Source of the DNA: Paraspadella gotoi
Lineage: Eukaryota; Chaetognatha
NCBI GenBank assembly: GCA_051294375.1
Contig: CM119269.1
Span: 1,069,037-1,133,036, forward strand
Reading direction: 5' to 3'
Length of the DNA stretch: 64,000 bases
Shown one piece after another: positions 1-11,615 of the stretch. The first letter of the stretch is position 1. Each line of letters begins with the position of its first letter. The position numbers and the translations under genes were made by a program. Below the pieces are notes generated by a model that had not been told where the DNA came from, ran no database searches, and was given only the letters and a program-made list of their open reading frames with translations.

Positions 1-107
1 TTTTTTTTTCTTTCCAGTTTTCCCTCTTTTGGCTGCGAGTTTTGGTAGCTAATGAGTTTTGGAGAAAAAAAACGAGAATCTTGTTGGCGAAATAGTCTTT
101 CTACTCT
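1..107 (+). repeat. Left copy of a 100-bp duplicated segment (partner 3411-3510)
   Basis: This stretch, from a T-run and a CTTTCCAGTTTTCCC motif through to TCTACTCT, recurs almost base for base at 3411-3510. The differences are single-base indels. The left copy stops at a 25-N gap while the right copy runs into a (CT)n tract. That pattern fits two overlapping contig ends placed side by side. Confidence 0.7.
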
Positions 108-132
108 NNNNNNNNNNNNNNNNNNNNNNNNN
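108..132. other. Assembly gap, 25 N
   Basis: Fixed-size N-run. Its left flank is duplicated at 3.4 kb and its right flank is a (GA)n run, so the stated size is probably not the true size. Confidence 0.95.
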
Positions 133-167
<35 letters not shown>

Positions 168-1959
168 CGAGACGAGAGAGAGAGAGAAGAAGAGAGAGGA
201 AAGGTGATGGAGAGAAAAAAGTATATTGTCGTTAAAATTCCTACTTTTTTTTAGCGACACCGCTTTTTCAGTTTAGAATTTTTACGCACAGGAAATATTA
301 TTTCCTACACGAACTAAAATGCCCTGCGGCCTTTTTAATTCAGCACGCCTTTCTTACGCCAACAGCACCCATTCTCAGCAAAGCAGAGCACCCTTCTCAG
401 CAAGCAGCAACGCTTCTTGAGCAAAACAAGATCTTCCCGTCCTATCGCAGATCGTTCGAAACCAGCCCTTCGGGCTTTAGGCGTTTCATCAAAATTAAAA
501 TCCCTTATGATTTTCATTCCAAAATTCTCATTCTCTCCTAATTCTCTCTGCCCTCTCCTCCTCATCTCCTCTCTCTCTCTCTCTCATCTCCTCTTCATGC
601 TCCTCTCTCTCTCTCTCTTCTCCTCTCTTTCTCTCTCTCAACCTCATCTCTCGTCGTTTAAGAAGGGCAGTAGAAGAGCTTTTATGACGGTCTTTTTTTT
701 TCCCCCTTCTTTTTAATTTCTTTACTTTTTCTTTCATTTCTTTTTTCCGTTATTTTTCTTTTTTAATCTTATTTTAATTCCTTCCAAAAAACCTTTTTTT
801 TTTTTTTTTATAAATCTCCTTTCTTCTCTGTCTTGCTAATCTATGCATCATCATCGAGTTTTGTTTTCTTTACTCTTTTCTAATCTTTTCCTTTACTTCA
901 TCTATGAAGACTTTCTAAACTGCTTCTTCCTTTTCTCTCTTTTTATTTTTCCTTCCCTCCCAGTCTTTTCTTATTCTGAATACTTCCTTCTCCTATTTCC
1001 TTCCTTTTTTTCACATTTGAGAAATAATTTGCTGAAAAATCACAATTCGACTTTAATTATGCGAATTCTTCGATATCGTCTAACAAAGCCGAAACTAAAT
1101 AATTTTTTTTTATCTTGCCGAATCAATTCTGTGATTTTTTCCGATAGAAATCTTATTTACCCCCCCCCTTTTTGGTTTTTAATATATTCTGATGTAAAAA
1201 AGAAAAGAAAGATGAACCAAATTTTAAATGAAGCTCTGCGAATCGAACCGCAGCTGACGCCACTCAAAAATAGACAAAAAGGGGATAATTAAATTACTTT
1301 TCATGGTTAATTTAATTTTTTTTCCTGAAAAGTTCGAAAAACAACAATCTACCTGATAATTATTTAGCTTTTGATTTTCTAAAATGACAGATAAATAGTT
1401 ATAAATAAAATAAATAAAAATTGACTACATTTTTCTGTACGTTTACCTTAGGAAAGCAAGTATATATAGTGTCCCTGCAGTCGCTGCCGAAATGAAAATC
1501 GCCCGAAAAAAATGTTTTATTATATTCACCTTTTTTGAAACTAAACTCATTCGTCATAATTGAAAGGAAGTAAAAAGTAAGCTGGTCGTTAGCCTGGCGC
1601 CCGAGGTGAGTTTTCGCATAAAGAAAAAAAAACATAAGACTGCAAAATAGGAATATTCGACAGTCTCGCTGTGTAGAATACTTTAGTTATCCCTTTAAAT
1701 AAAACATTGAGCGACACCTGCTGTTCGAATAACGGAATCTTTCGTCGAATTCACGATTGTCAACGGACTTCGCTTTCTTATTCCTGAAAAGAAATTTTTT
1801 CAGAGTTTTTAACCAAAAAACTTCCGTAACGGATTTTTCCAATTGAGAAAACTCGCTTCCATAAATTGCCGAGGGCATCAGCGAATTTCAGTTTCTTCCC
1901 ATCAAGATTTTACGGCTCTTAACTCTCTCCTCTTTCTCTCCTTTCTCTCTCTCTCTCTC

Positions 1960-2003
<44 letters not shown>

Positions 2004-2272
2004 GCTTCTCTCTCTCTCTCTACTCTCTCTCCTCTTTCTCCCCGTGGCGAATTTCATTTCCTAATGTTTTCTCATATGCTTGACACTTCCTCTCTTCACC
2101 GTCCCACCCCCACCTCCCTCCCTCCACCTGCCCCGAAGTCCACCTTCCTCCTCTCCACCTTCCCCCCCCAACTCATCTTTCTTTTTTTTTTATCTTTTTC
2201 ATTCTTTTTTTCTTCGCCATTTCCTCGTTTCCGTCATCCCTGTGTTTTTCCCAGTTTTGTTTTTTCTTCAGT

Positions 2273-2312
<40 letters not shown>

Positions 2313-3095
2313 CTCTCTCTCTCTCTCCTCTCTCTTCTGTCTCGACTTCCCTGCTAACGGTTCTCCCATTAGGAGGGAAAAACCCGAAACTCGCCCGATG
2401 AAATTGTCCCCCATGACGAGTCAGAGGTCGGGGCGGCCCGGGAGACAAGGCCGGGCGAGGGTGGGTAGAGGTGGCGGAAATAAGGGGAGGGGGAAAGAAG
2501 GGAGGTCTCGTCGGGGTAACAAGAGTTCACCCCCTCTGGGTTTCTTAGAAGATTTTTTCGGGTTTCTTTTGAAATTTATTTAGTACAAAGAAAACTTAAA
2601 ATTCCTAAACGCTTTTTTAAAAAAAAAAGGTGTTTGGGCAGTTGTGGCTTCGATAAAAGAGGAAAAATGAAACTCTATTGAATTGTCTATTGGGTTTCAT
2701 GTTCTAAATGGGAAAATGGGAATTTCTTTGAAAAATGGCCTCGGTGTTTCATTTCTTCAATAGTGAACCGCAGCGACGTATTTTCCTCTTTTTTTTTATT
2801 GCGCTATGCGAATAAATGAAAGAAAACTCCCATAAGCTTTGAATTTGTTGATGGCCGCAATGGAACTGCTCGCCAAAAGTGAAAAATCTTTACGAACGCC
2901 AAAGAAAATTAAAAATAAACAGTTTAAAAAGCAAAACAAAACAAACAAAAATTTTCGGGCCGTTTGAACTTTGCGACTCTCCCGAAAGTTAACGTTGCTG
3001 TCCCTGATTCTCCCTCTTCCCTCTCTCCCTCTCTTCTTTCCCTCTCTCTCCCGACGATTCCCCAAATCGAAACAAAGGCTTGAAGAGGAAAACTT

Positions 3096-3126
<31 letters not shown>

Positions 3127-3400
3127 TTCTCCTCTCTCTCTCGTTAAAAAAAAACAAAAAAAGCAAAGAGCGAATCCGTTTCTCGGAAATTTCGGGAAAT
3201 CGAGTTGTCGAAAAAACTCTGACCTCTATTCGCCCCCTTCGGTGATTAAATGGGCACCAAACCATTCCTTATTTTGATCCAGAGAATAAAAAAAAAAAAC
3301 TTCTTTGCTTCGTTCGCCAAGAAAAAGATGAGAAATCGTTAAATCTCAAAAACTCGTAAAATAAAAAAATAAAATAAAAAAACAAAAAGCATTCGTATTT
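133..3400. other. Low-complexity non-coding stretch, no gene seen
   Basis: AT-rich DNA alternates with pyrimidine-rich runs, notably (CT)n-like tracts near 546-655, 1935-2035, 2275-2335 and 3095-3145. The open frames here encode Ser/Leu/Phe or Arg/Glu repeats, which is what CT and GA repeats give in any frame. I see no domain or convincing splice-bounded exon. Confidence 0.6.
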
Positions 3401-3410
3401 ATTTATTTTT

Positions 3411-3501
3411 TTTTCTTTCCAGTTTTCCCTCTTTGTGGCTGCGAGTTTTTGGTAGCCTAATGAGTTGTTGGAGAGAAAAAAAATAGAATTCTTGTTAGTC
3501 T

Positions 3502-3510
<9 letters not shown>
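3411..3510 (+). repeat. Right copy of the duplicated segment at 1-107
   Basis: Near-identical to the window's first 107 bases, differing by a few indels, and followed directly by a (CT)n microsatellite. Confidence 0.7.
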
Positions 3511-3558
<48 letters not shown>

Positions 3559-3602
3559 CTCTCTCCTCTCCTCTCACTTTCTCTCTCTCTCTCTCTCTCT
3601 CC
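3505..3602. repeat. (CT)n microsatellite
   Basis: About 98 bp of CT dinucleotides with rare interruptions, followed by pyrimidine-rich DNA to about 3840. Confidence 0.95.
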
Positions 3603-3896
3603 TTCCTTTTCATCTCTCATTTTTTGTCACCTTGTTTTTTTCCATTCTTCCATCGAGTTGAAATTCTGTCTTTTTTCCTCTCTCCACCTCCTCTTCCTTC
3701 TAATAAACTTTTTTCTCCCAACCCATTGTTAATTTCTATTTTCCTCCCTCCCCTTTTCCTCCCTCCCCTTTTCCTAGCTTCTCTGTCAACTTCTTTCTCT
3801 CTCTTCTTCTTCGACTCCTTTTCCTCTTCCTTCTCTCTCCGTTGGCGCCGTTCTTTGTTATGGTAAAACGAGAGAGAGTTCGGAGGAAGGATTTTG

Positions 3897-4019
<123 letters not shown>

Positions 4020-4217
4020 AGGGAAAAGTGAAGTTGGCGGGATATGGGAGCCAAATGGAGGTGATAACTGTTAAAGGCCTAAATCGATTACTCGTAGGAA
4101 AAATTAATACATTTGAGGTTTAAAGGATCACACAGATAGTGGAGACTTCAAGAGAGAGAATGTCAAGAATAGGAAAAAAATAAAAATCTCTGTTGCACGT
4201 CGTTGTCGGAGGGAAAA

Positions 4218-4395
4218 TGTCCGAGGCGATGATGGTCAACGCATCGAGCGTGGGCGCTGTGAGTTCCCTCGCGAATCGCGATGGTTATGAATGGTGATTC
4301 TGGTTTCAGAATTGCGCGCCTTGGGGATTGACGTTTGGGTCGGCATGGGGGATGAGGAAGAGGAGGAGGAGGAGGCGGAGGAGGAAGAGGAGTAG
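4218..4395 (+). CDS. Possible end of a small gene, acidic-tail exon
   Basis: I do not recognise this product. A splice acceptor (GGTTTCAG, ending at 4309) is followed by a frame that reads a short hydrophobic stretch, then GMGDEEEEE and further Glu residues, and stops at TAG 4393-4395. Upstream, an ATG at 4218 opens a 14-codon frame (MSEAMMVN...) that ends at a good donor, GTGAGT at 4258. The implied intron of about 52 bp is very short. Joining at that donor does not keep the acidic frame, so either the first exon differs or an indel is present. The reverse strand reads a Leu-rich stretch over the same GGA repeat. The acidic tail may simply be (GAG)n translated, so this is a weak call. Confidence 0.2.
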
Positions 4396-4468
4396 CTGTT
4401 GTTGGGAAGTGGCCACGCCCACCGCTTGTCCGCGGACGGAGGAGAAGCAGCCGAGGAAGGGGATGGAG

Positions 4469-4485
4469 AGAGAGAGAGACTGAGA

Positions 4486-4519
<34 letters not shown>
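4469..4519. repeat. (GA)n microsatellite
   Basis: Interrupted AG dinucleotide run. Confidence 0.9.
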
Positions 4520-4522
<3 letters not shown>

Positions 4523-4771
4523 ACTCTAAGATATTATGTTATCTGGAAATCCGGCCTTTCGGAAATGCTGTTCGATCCATGATTGGTTCTTCCATTAATT
4601 TGTTTTATGTTTCTGCTTCTCTCTTCTTTTCTTTTATTTTCTTCTCTGTTATTTTCTTTTCTTCTTTTCTTTATTTATTTCAATCTTTCTTTTGTCTGGG
4701 TTTCTTGATTTTTTTCCTTTTTTTTCTTTTAATTTTTTCCCTTTTTGGTATTCGTTTATTGGTCGTTTTCT

Positions 4772-4787
4772 TTCTTTCTTTCATTTT

Positions 4788-4871
<84 letters not shown>
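4772..4871. repeat. (TTTC)n microsatellite
   Basis: Near-perfect tetranucleotide repeat, cleanest from about 4787. The overlapping open frames (FLSF repeats) are artefacts of it. Confidence 0.95.
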
Positions 4872-5399
4872 GCTAATCTCCTATTTCTATATTTTCACCC
4901 ACTCTATTTCCTTTTCCCTCTCTCATCCCCCCTATCTTCCTTTTCTTCTTCCATCAATACCACCCTATTCTCTTTCTCCATAAAGCGAACCGCATATTTC
5001 TCCAACAATTATCATATTTACGACGTCGTCTTGATCCTCGGTTTTCCTGAGTCGGAGAATAACGGAATCACACTCTCGGCAATCACAACTTAACCTCGCT
5101 CCCCAACACTACCGAAAAGAGGCATGTTAATTTAATTATAAACTATACTTCGATAAAATGCTCACACCCAACTAATCCAGATACTCTCACCTCGAACTTA
5201 TTTTTTTTTCTTTACCCATTTGGGAAAATTAAATGGTAAACAAAATAAATTTTAAAGATGAAAGATATGATGACGGAAGTAACTAGAAACGTTTGACCAA
5301 ATCCATTATCGACGACAACATACGACAACATACAACAGTGGCAGCATAAAAAGAGACAACAACAACAACAACTACAAAAGGAATACAGGAGATAAAAAT

Positions 5400-5560
5400 G
5401 GAAAGAGAAAGTGAAGGGATAAAGAGAGAAAGGATGAAGTAAAGAGATAAAGTGGAAAGAGAGAGAAAGAGAAATAGGGAAGAAAAAGAAAGAGAAAGAG
5501 AGAAGGAAAGAGAAAGAGGAACAGAGAAGGAAAGAGAAAGAAGAACGAAAATGGGGGAAA
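5400..5560. repeat. Purine-rich low-complexity tract
   Basis: Degenerate GAAAGAGA-type repeat. It gives Arg/Glu/Lys frames on one strand and Phe/Leu/Ser frames on the other, neither of them gene-like. Confidence 0.8.
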
Positions 5561-5875
5561 CAAAGAGAAACTCTATTTCTGTTGCGTCCGGACCCCAAGT
5601 TATTTTTAGACGAAAACAAAGCAACGAAATGAGAAAAGAGGAGAAAGAGAAAAAGGATGAACGAGTTCCGGTTCCGATTCCGGTTCCCCCTTCGAAAAGA
5701 CCGAGGATTTTCCGGCCAAATGACCGAGAGGGACCGAGGGGGGGAGAGGATTCGGTCAGACTTTTTCGTAGTGAAACTCAATCTGGGAAAAGATTTAAAT
5801 AAAAATTACATGTGACGATACGCAAAAGATAATAAAAAAGATAGAAAAGGCAGAGAGGAGAGAGATAGAAGATAG

Positions 5876-5967
5876 ATAGAGAGAGGACAGAGAGAGACAG
5901 AGAGAGACAGAGAGAGACAGAGAGTGATAGAGAGAGAGATACATGAGAGCAGAGAGAGAGAGATAAA

Positions 5968-6052
<85 letters not shown>

Positions 6053-6053
6053 A
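5876..6053. repeat. (GA)n with GAGACA variant units
   Basis: AG dinucleotides. The left part carries several GAGAGACA units in register. Confidence 0.9.
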
Positions 6054-6479
6054 TGTATGTATTGAATGTATAAAACAGATACGGCCTTGGGCACGCCTAA
6101 TGCGGCCTATAACAGCCTTTTAAGTAAGAGTACAGTAAATTACGATGTTTAAAATACAATTCAAGATCTTGAAAATAACTTTTCAAAACAAAAAAAACGA
6201 TAACTTTTCAAAACAAAACGATAAAATTGGGTAATAGATCAAAAAAAATTAAAAGTAAAAAGAAGAATGGTTAGGGCAATAACAACCATAAAACTCTAAA
6301 CAGCATTGGTTTGACTTCTTATCTTCCTCGTAGCAAAATGTGAGTGGGAGATTTGTGAGATTGGGATTTTTTAGATCGAGTTCTTCTAAAAATTGGTTTG
6401 AAGAGAGAATTGTTTTTCACAATATCCTTTAATCTCTTTTTCCTTTTGAAATAATTAGATTCTTTCAAAGTAGGTATCC

Positions 6480-7745
6480 TGCAGCGTCATAGACTTAGTT
6501 TTGCTGATGTGTGGATTGGAAGTCGTTAAAAAGGTTCTGAGAGCACGCAAATGGAGCTTTTCAACTTATTGACCATTGATAGTCTGACATGTGAGCCAGA
6601 CAATGCTCGAGTAGTCAAATATTGAAAGAACAGACTATTGTCACCTGAAACACGGTTTTTGAAATTGTTGCTTTTTTTATTTTTGACAAGTTTATTGATT
6701 GCAAAAATTTTGTTGTTTAGCTTTGTCCACAAGCTGGTCGATAAACTTTGTCCACATTAGTTTCTCATCCAGAGTCATTCCTAGTAGAGTAAATTCTTTA
6801 CGATGACTATTTTTTCATCTCTTAAGTAGAGTTCAAGATTCTCTTTTTTGTGCCTTGGGGCATCTGCTGAAAATAGTTTGGCACGATTTGCCCGGAGAAA
6901 GCTGGAGTTGCATGTTTCGCACCACGTATAATTTTATGAAGAACAGGCTGTAGTTTACTTTGAGCTTCGTTTATTGTTTTTCCTTTTTGCCCAAACTGAG
7001 GTATCATCTGCATATTTGGCACCCTTTGCTGATTAACCACCCGTGTTGCGTTTGGAAGTCATCTACATAAATGTAAAGAGTTAGGGCTATTATGCCGCCC
7101 TGTGGGTGCTCCTTTCTGCAAAATTACCGTCTTTGAAACGAGATCCCCTTCAGTACATTCATTTCTCGGTTTTTTAGATATGAATAGACGATTCTCAACA
7201 GATTTTCGGATACCCAGCTTTGAACATTTTAGTATAAGGCCGTCGCTCCACATTGAATTGAATGCAACGAAAAATCTAGGGCTACAGCCACTGTACACTT
7301 TCTTTCTCTGAAGCTTGAGTTAATATCTTCAACAAGTCTGACCACCGTTTCTGAGCACCTCTTGCCTTAATATAGGCAGATTGAAGTGGGTCATCGATTG
7401 CAGTATTTTAGTTTGATTAACGCAACTCAATTTTTATACATCTTTCTAGGAGGTTTGTCAAACAACTGAAATTAAACTTTGATTTGGTCGATAACTTTTT
7501 ACTCTGTTGATCCTTCCCCGACTTCATGAAATATTCTTAGATTTGAATGCTTCATGCCCTTTGGAGCAGTCACCTTTCTTAAAACATTCTTTCATGATCT
7601 CAAACCAGAAGAATGATTCCAACTTATTGGAAAGACTTTTCAACATACGTGGATGTGATGCCATCCTTTCCTTTGGAGCAGATCGATTTTTTAATCTTTT
7701 TATGAAAGCCTATTACGTTTTCAATATTGCAGATTTTTTCTAACT
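6480..7745 (-). pseudogene. LINE reverse-transcriptase remnant, Jockey/CR1-like
   Basis: Read on the minus strand, the fragments follow the order of a non-LTR retrotransposon polymerase. From high to low coordinates they are: KGDCSKG and SYRPNQSLIS (the NYRPISLL block, about 7.5-7.6 kb); SMWSDGLILKCSKLGI (the SKAFDSVWHDGL block, about 7.2 kb); QKGAPTG followed in another frame by GGIIALTLYIYVDDFQ (the GVPQG block, about 7.05-7.1 kb); KYADDTSVWAKRK (the catalytic YADD block, near 7.0 kb); and DYSSIVW with an LRALRT helix (the thumb region, about 6.6 kb). Several frameshifts and stops interrupt it, and the N-terminal endonuclease is not visible, so it is a 5'-truncated, degraded copy. Some frameshifts could be sequencing errors. 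The clade is inferred from motif style, not from a tree. Confidence 0.85.
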
Positions 7746-7772
7746 CAGATGGATGTTAGTAAAACTAGGTTC

Positions 7773-7798
7773 GAGAGAGAGAGAGAGAGAGAGAGAGT
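7773..7798. repeat. Short (GA)n run
   Basis: 26-bp AG run in otherwise AT-rich DNA. Confidence 0.9.
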
Positions 7799-8146
7799 GA
7801 CAAAAAAATTGTCCCGGGAATTTGTTTTAATCCTTCCACTAACCCGATGGATTAGATGGATGTTGCTCGTCAGCTAATCGTCCTTTGTCTCTTTACCTCC
7901 CCTTTCATTTCGCTCTATTTTGTTTTTGATCCTTTTAAAAACTTGAATATTATCATACAAATTATCATACAATCATACTTTATCATACGAATTATTTCTT
8001 CGCCGCTCAACGACTGGAATGTCGTTCGGAATATAAGTTTATTAGTTTTTAAATTTAATTAATTAATTTTAAATTAAATTTAATTATCTGCACTTTTGTA
8101 TAAGAAACTGATGGGTGATAAAGACAATCTCGTTGCAAAGTGCAGA

Positions 8147-8193
8147 AACATTTAAAACGTTTAAAACATTTAAAACGTTTAAAACATTTAAAA
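8147..8193. repeat. 18-bp minisatellite, self-complementary unit
   Basis: About 2.6 copies of ACATTTAAAACGTTTAAA. The unit contains TTTAAA and AACGTT palindromes, so the array could form cruciforms. Confidence 0.85.
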
Positions 8194-8561
8194 CTCTTAT
8201 TTTTAATTATGAATTTCGACTTCCGTTTTTCTTTTGCTTTAACGTCATCTTTCATCTCGTTTCAATTTTCTCATTCTTCTCCCCCCCCCCCGCCGGGCCC
8301 TTTATTCTCTCCGTTTAATAAACCTTTTCCTCATTACGACTTCTCTCGCTTTCTCCACGCGCCTTGACTCTCCCTCACGGCATCGCCCGACAGGATTTCG
8401 CTTCCTTTCCGCATTTTAATGCCTCATCAGGGCATTTTCTCCTTTTTTTTCCCTGGGCACCTGGTCTTGAGCTGACGCTCGACAATGGCCAAAAAAATAT
8501 CGGGACTCGTTGGATCATAAAGAGTCATCAAACCTTCGAACGAAGAGGCTTTACGACTTAA

Positions 8562-8564
<3 letters not shown>

Positions 8565-8598
<34 letters not shown>
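8565..8598. repeat. Short (GA)n run
   Basis: 34-bp AG repeat. Confidence 0.9.
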
Positions 8599-8601
<3 letters not shown>

Positions 8602-8639
8602 CAGTTGCTCTTGAGGAAAGCGGGTGCGAAAGAATGCTG

Positions 8640-9115
8640 AGAGGCTCTCACCCGTAAAGGTCTCTACCGGGTGGTTGACAATTAGTGAATTTATGATCAT
8701 ATGACAATTGGGAACTTTTGTTTTAATACAACCTATATAAAAATTATCCATTCATTTAATAAATAAGCTATCTTGCCCCAGACTTTGGACAGGCTTTGGT
8801 AGTTTAAGGCCTCCATCACTCTTACAAGATAACGACATAGCAGGTCCCTGCAAGCTTTCAATCATCATAATATTATTTCGACTTAAACGCATATTTGGCA
8901 CAACGATTTATTTTTGGCTCATGAGAACCTCGTGCGCACGTGAACTTATCTGATGTTTTTGAGGTGAGTTCGGCGTAGCCTTGTTTGTTCTCTTAACTTA
9001 AACAATTTGACCTTGACTTTGACTGGAGGGTGAGTTCAGGCGCGAGTAAACAAATCCCTTTGATCTCAGGTTGGTGATGTTTTCTCTTGATACCTTGATA
9101 AAAAAGCTCTTGTAT
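8640..9115. other. Non-repetitive AT-rich spacer, nothing recognised
   Basis: No open frame with domain-like composition and no paired splice signals that I could defend. Confidence 0.5.
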
Positions 9116-9116
9116 T

Positions 9117-9132
9117 TCTTTCTTTCTCTTTT

Positions 9133-9227
<95 letters not shown>
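9117..9227. repeat. (TTTC)n microsatellite
   Basis: About 110 bp of near-perfect TTTC repeat. Confidence 0.95.
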
Positions 9228-9310
9228 ATCTATCTCTCTTTGTTCCTTAAGTTGCTCAACATGCACATATTTTCTCATAGTGTATTAATCTATTCTTGCG
9301 TAGGGTGATA

Positions 9311-9447
9311 AGCAAAAACAGATTTGAGATTCAACAACGATTTGTTCATTTAAAAACGGACATGTTTCGACTTTGTTTTTTGTTTTTCAGCGTTTTCAAA
9401 GACGAAACATATCCGTTCTTAAATTGAATCTCAAATCTGTTTTTGCT
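9311..9447. repeat. Long inverted repeat (hairpin)
   Basis: The left arm (9311-9375) begins AGCAAAAACAGATTTGAG and ends TTTCGACTTTG. The right arm (9397-9447) is its reverse complement, ending CAAATCTGTTTTTGCT. The outer 24 bp pair perfectly. The inner 27 bp pair with about three mismatches after a 14-base bulge in the left arm. The loop is about 21 bases. It could be a foldback element or give a hairpin transcript; there is no coding content. Confidence 0.85.
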
Positions 9448-9612
9448 AAACATATGTTCTCTAATTTTCTGCATGATTAAGGCTCGCCTGATTAAAATAA
9501 CAATTTATTGACATTTCATCCTCGGAACTAACGACTAATTTGCGGCGACAATCATCAAGGGAATCGAGGCGAAAATAATTAGCATCTCCACAATAAACAA
9601 AGCGTATAGTAG

Positions 9613-9615
<3 letters not shown>

Positions 9616-9645
<30 letters not shown>
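9616..9645. repeat. (TTTC)n microsatellite
   Basis: Short tetranucleotide run continuing into pyrimidine-rich DNA. Confidence 0.9.
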
Positions 9646-9852
9646 TTCTCTCTACTTTTCTACCTCTCTTTCTTTTCTTTTCTCCCCTTTCTTATCCTTT
9701 CCCTCTTTTTCAACATCTTAATGTTTCTCGCTGCTGATTCAACTCTGACTTTCTCTTTCCGAAGCTCATCCATCAACCCTTCTTCTTAACCTGAACCTCA
9801 TCTTCCTCTTCCTTCTCCCTTTTCTCTTCTTCTCTCCTTCCCCTTATCCTTC

Positions 9853-9922
9853 CTCTTCTTCTTCTTCTTCTTCTTCTTCTTCTTCTTCTTCTTCTTCTTC
9901 TTCTTCTTCTTCTTCTTCTTCT
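9853..9922. repeat. (TTC)n microsatellite
   Basis: About 70 bp of near-perfect TTC trinucleotide repeat. Confidence 0.95.
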
Positions 9923-10136
9923 TCCTCTTCCTCTTTTAAAGTCTTTGTTAATCCGTTGCCAAATCTTTTTCTTAGTTTCCGTCTTCAGTAATTTAGTTGT
10001 TCCTTTTTAACCACGTCTTACGTCTTGTCTTTCATTATCATAATTAATATCATCAATTATTGATTTGTTCTCCAATCTTACCTTTCTCCCCTCATTTTCT
10101 CTATTCCTTTTTTTCATTTTCTCACCTGATTCCTAT

Positions 10137-10172
10137 TTTCCTTTTTTCCTTTTTTCCTTTTTTCCTTTTTTC
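10137..10172. repeat. (CCTTTTTT)n short tandem array
   Basis: About four copies of an 8-bp unit inside a pyrimidine tract. Confidence 0.85.
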
Positions 10173-10417
10173 CTCCTCCTCATTGATCTTCAATTTCCTT
10201 CTCCTTCTCTCGCCTTTCCTTTTCTCTTCCATTAATCTTTACTTTTTCGGGCGAGCGAGTTTATTCGGTGGAACGTGGCCTAGATGTTCCCAAGTTCGAG
10301 GCCGAGTCTCTGCTGTTATCGTTCCAGATATGCGTGGCTCAATTGCTGATGTGACTGTTTCCTTTACGTTTGATTTCCTTCCAGTTTTCTATATGCGTAC
10401 TTACCTACTACTTCTTA

Positions 10418-10635
10418 TACCGTTAATTTGCCTGTAGTTGTTGATCATTTGTTAAGACAGAAAAAAACCTCAAATCTAAGGGACAGCTCGTGCCCAATTC
10501 AGGAAATCTTAAAACTAAAAGGAATAAAAGACGGAATTTCGATGCAGTGCATGTCATAAATACAATGGCTAAGAAAGTTTTTTAGTCATGTCATGTCATA
10601 TATTGTCATACCCAAATAAAGTCACTGCGGCACAA
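10418..10635 (-). mobile_element. Partial copy of TTGCGCCGC-type TIR element (copy 1)
   Basis: It carries the family's internal block (TTTGTTAAGACAGAAAAAA, then an AACTAAAAGGAATAAAAGA motif) and ends in the family terminus, here GCGGCACAA. The opposite terminus and the GACC-repeat part are missing or degraded. Orientation is opposite to copy 2, which starts 43 bp away. Confidence 0.7.
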
Positions 10636-10678
10636 CACATTATAATTACCTAAAACAAGGAATGGTTATTCCAAGGTG

Positions 10679-10929
10679 TTGCGTCGCATTACTTTTTTTT
10701 TTACTTATCATATCATTTATTCCTTATAGTTTATACAATTTCTTTAAAAACAAAAGGCGGCACCAGTAGTCGCTTAGATTTGATTTTTAACAAATGAGCA
10801 ACAAACTATAGGCAAGTTATAAGTGTTTTTAATGTAAGTGGGATGGACAGACGGACAAATATACCGACCGACGGACCGACCGACCAAAAAGTGACTTATA
10901 GAGTTGCTCCGCGAGTACTCAGGGCGCAA
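10679..10929 (+). mobile_element. Near-complete TIR element (copy 2)
   Basis: It starts TTGCGTCGC and ends GGGCGCAA. Inside are TATTCCTTATAGTTT, GGCGGCACCAGTAGTC, AAATGAGCAAC and a GACCGACC-type repeat, in the same order as the fuller copy at 22583-22939. There is no coding capacity, so it is non-autonomous. Confidence 0.75.
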
Positions 10930-11014
10930 CTAAAAAAAATAAGAAATTTAAGTTTCTCCCTCTCCTCTTCCTCTTCCTCCTCCCATTGGTTCTGCCATCG
11001 ACGATTTGTTCTTC

Positions 11015-11019
<5 letters not shown>

Positions 11020-11062
<43 letters not shown>
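11020..11062. repeat. (TTTC)n microsatellite
   Basis: Perfect tetranucleotide run between two copies of the TIR element. Confidence 0.95.
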
Positions 11063-11142
11063 TTCCTTTTCTGTTTCCTCTACTTTTTCTCCTTTTATTT
11101 TTCTCTCTTTCCCTTTATCAATCATTTAATTTCCTGGGCCTG

Positions 11143-11360
11143 GAGTACTCGCGGAGCAATTCTATGAGGCACATTTCGGTCAGTCTGTCTGTCTGTCGGT
11201 CTTCCCCACTTACGGTAAAAATGCTCATAACTCGCCTATAGTTGATTGCTCATTTGTTAAGACCGGAAAAAAACCTCAAAACTGACTGCTAGCGCCGCCT
11301 TCAGTAAATCCTAAAACTATAAAGAATAAAAGACGAGCTCAGAAAGTCACTGCGGCGCAA
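11143..11360 (-). mobile_element. TIR element, one terminus lost (copy 3)
   Basis: It runs from GAGTACTCGCGGAGCAA through a GTCTGTCTGTCGGTC repeat, ACTCGCCTATAGTTG, TTTGTTAAGACCGG and CTAGCGCCGCCTTC to the terminus CACTGCGGCGCAA. The outer TTGCGCCGC at the other end is absent. Confidence 0.75.
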
Positions 11361-11577
11361 CACACATTTGATTTTCTTGTTTTTCCTTCCCGAGTTAACC
11401 CATTCTTCATCAAACTTATTTTATTTCTTTCTTTTCTTCCTCTCTCTTTTCCTCCCTCTCTTCCTCCTTTCTCCTCTTCCTCCACCCAGAGGTCCTCCCT
11501 CCAACGATTTGTTCTTTTCCTCTTTCAATTTTTCCCACCTCGAGACGGAAGCCAGGAGGCCGCCGTTCATTAGCGTC

Positions 11578-11584
11578 GAAGGAG

Positions 11585-11615
<31 letters not shown>
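11578..11615. repeat. (GGA)n trinucleotide run
   Basis: Interrupted GGA/GAA repeat. Confidence 0.9.

Noticed and set aside
9066-9278. Lys/Glu repeat ORF
   Set aside because: Translation of (GAAA)n, the reverse strand of the (TTTC)n run.
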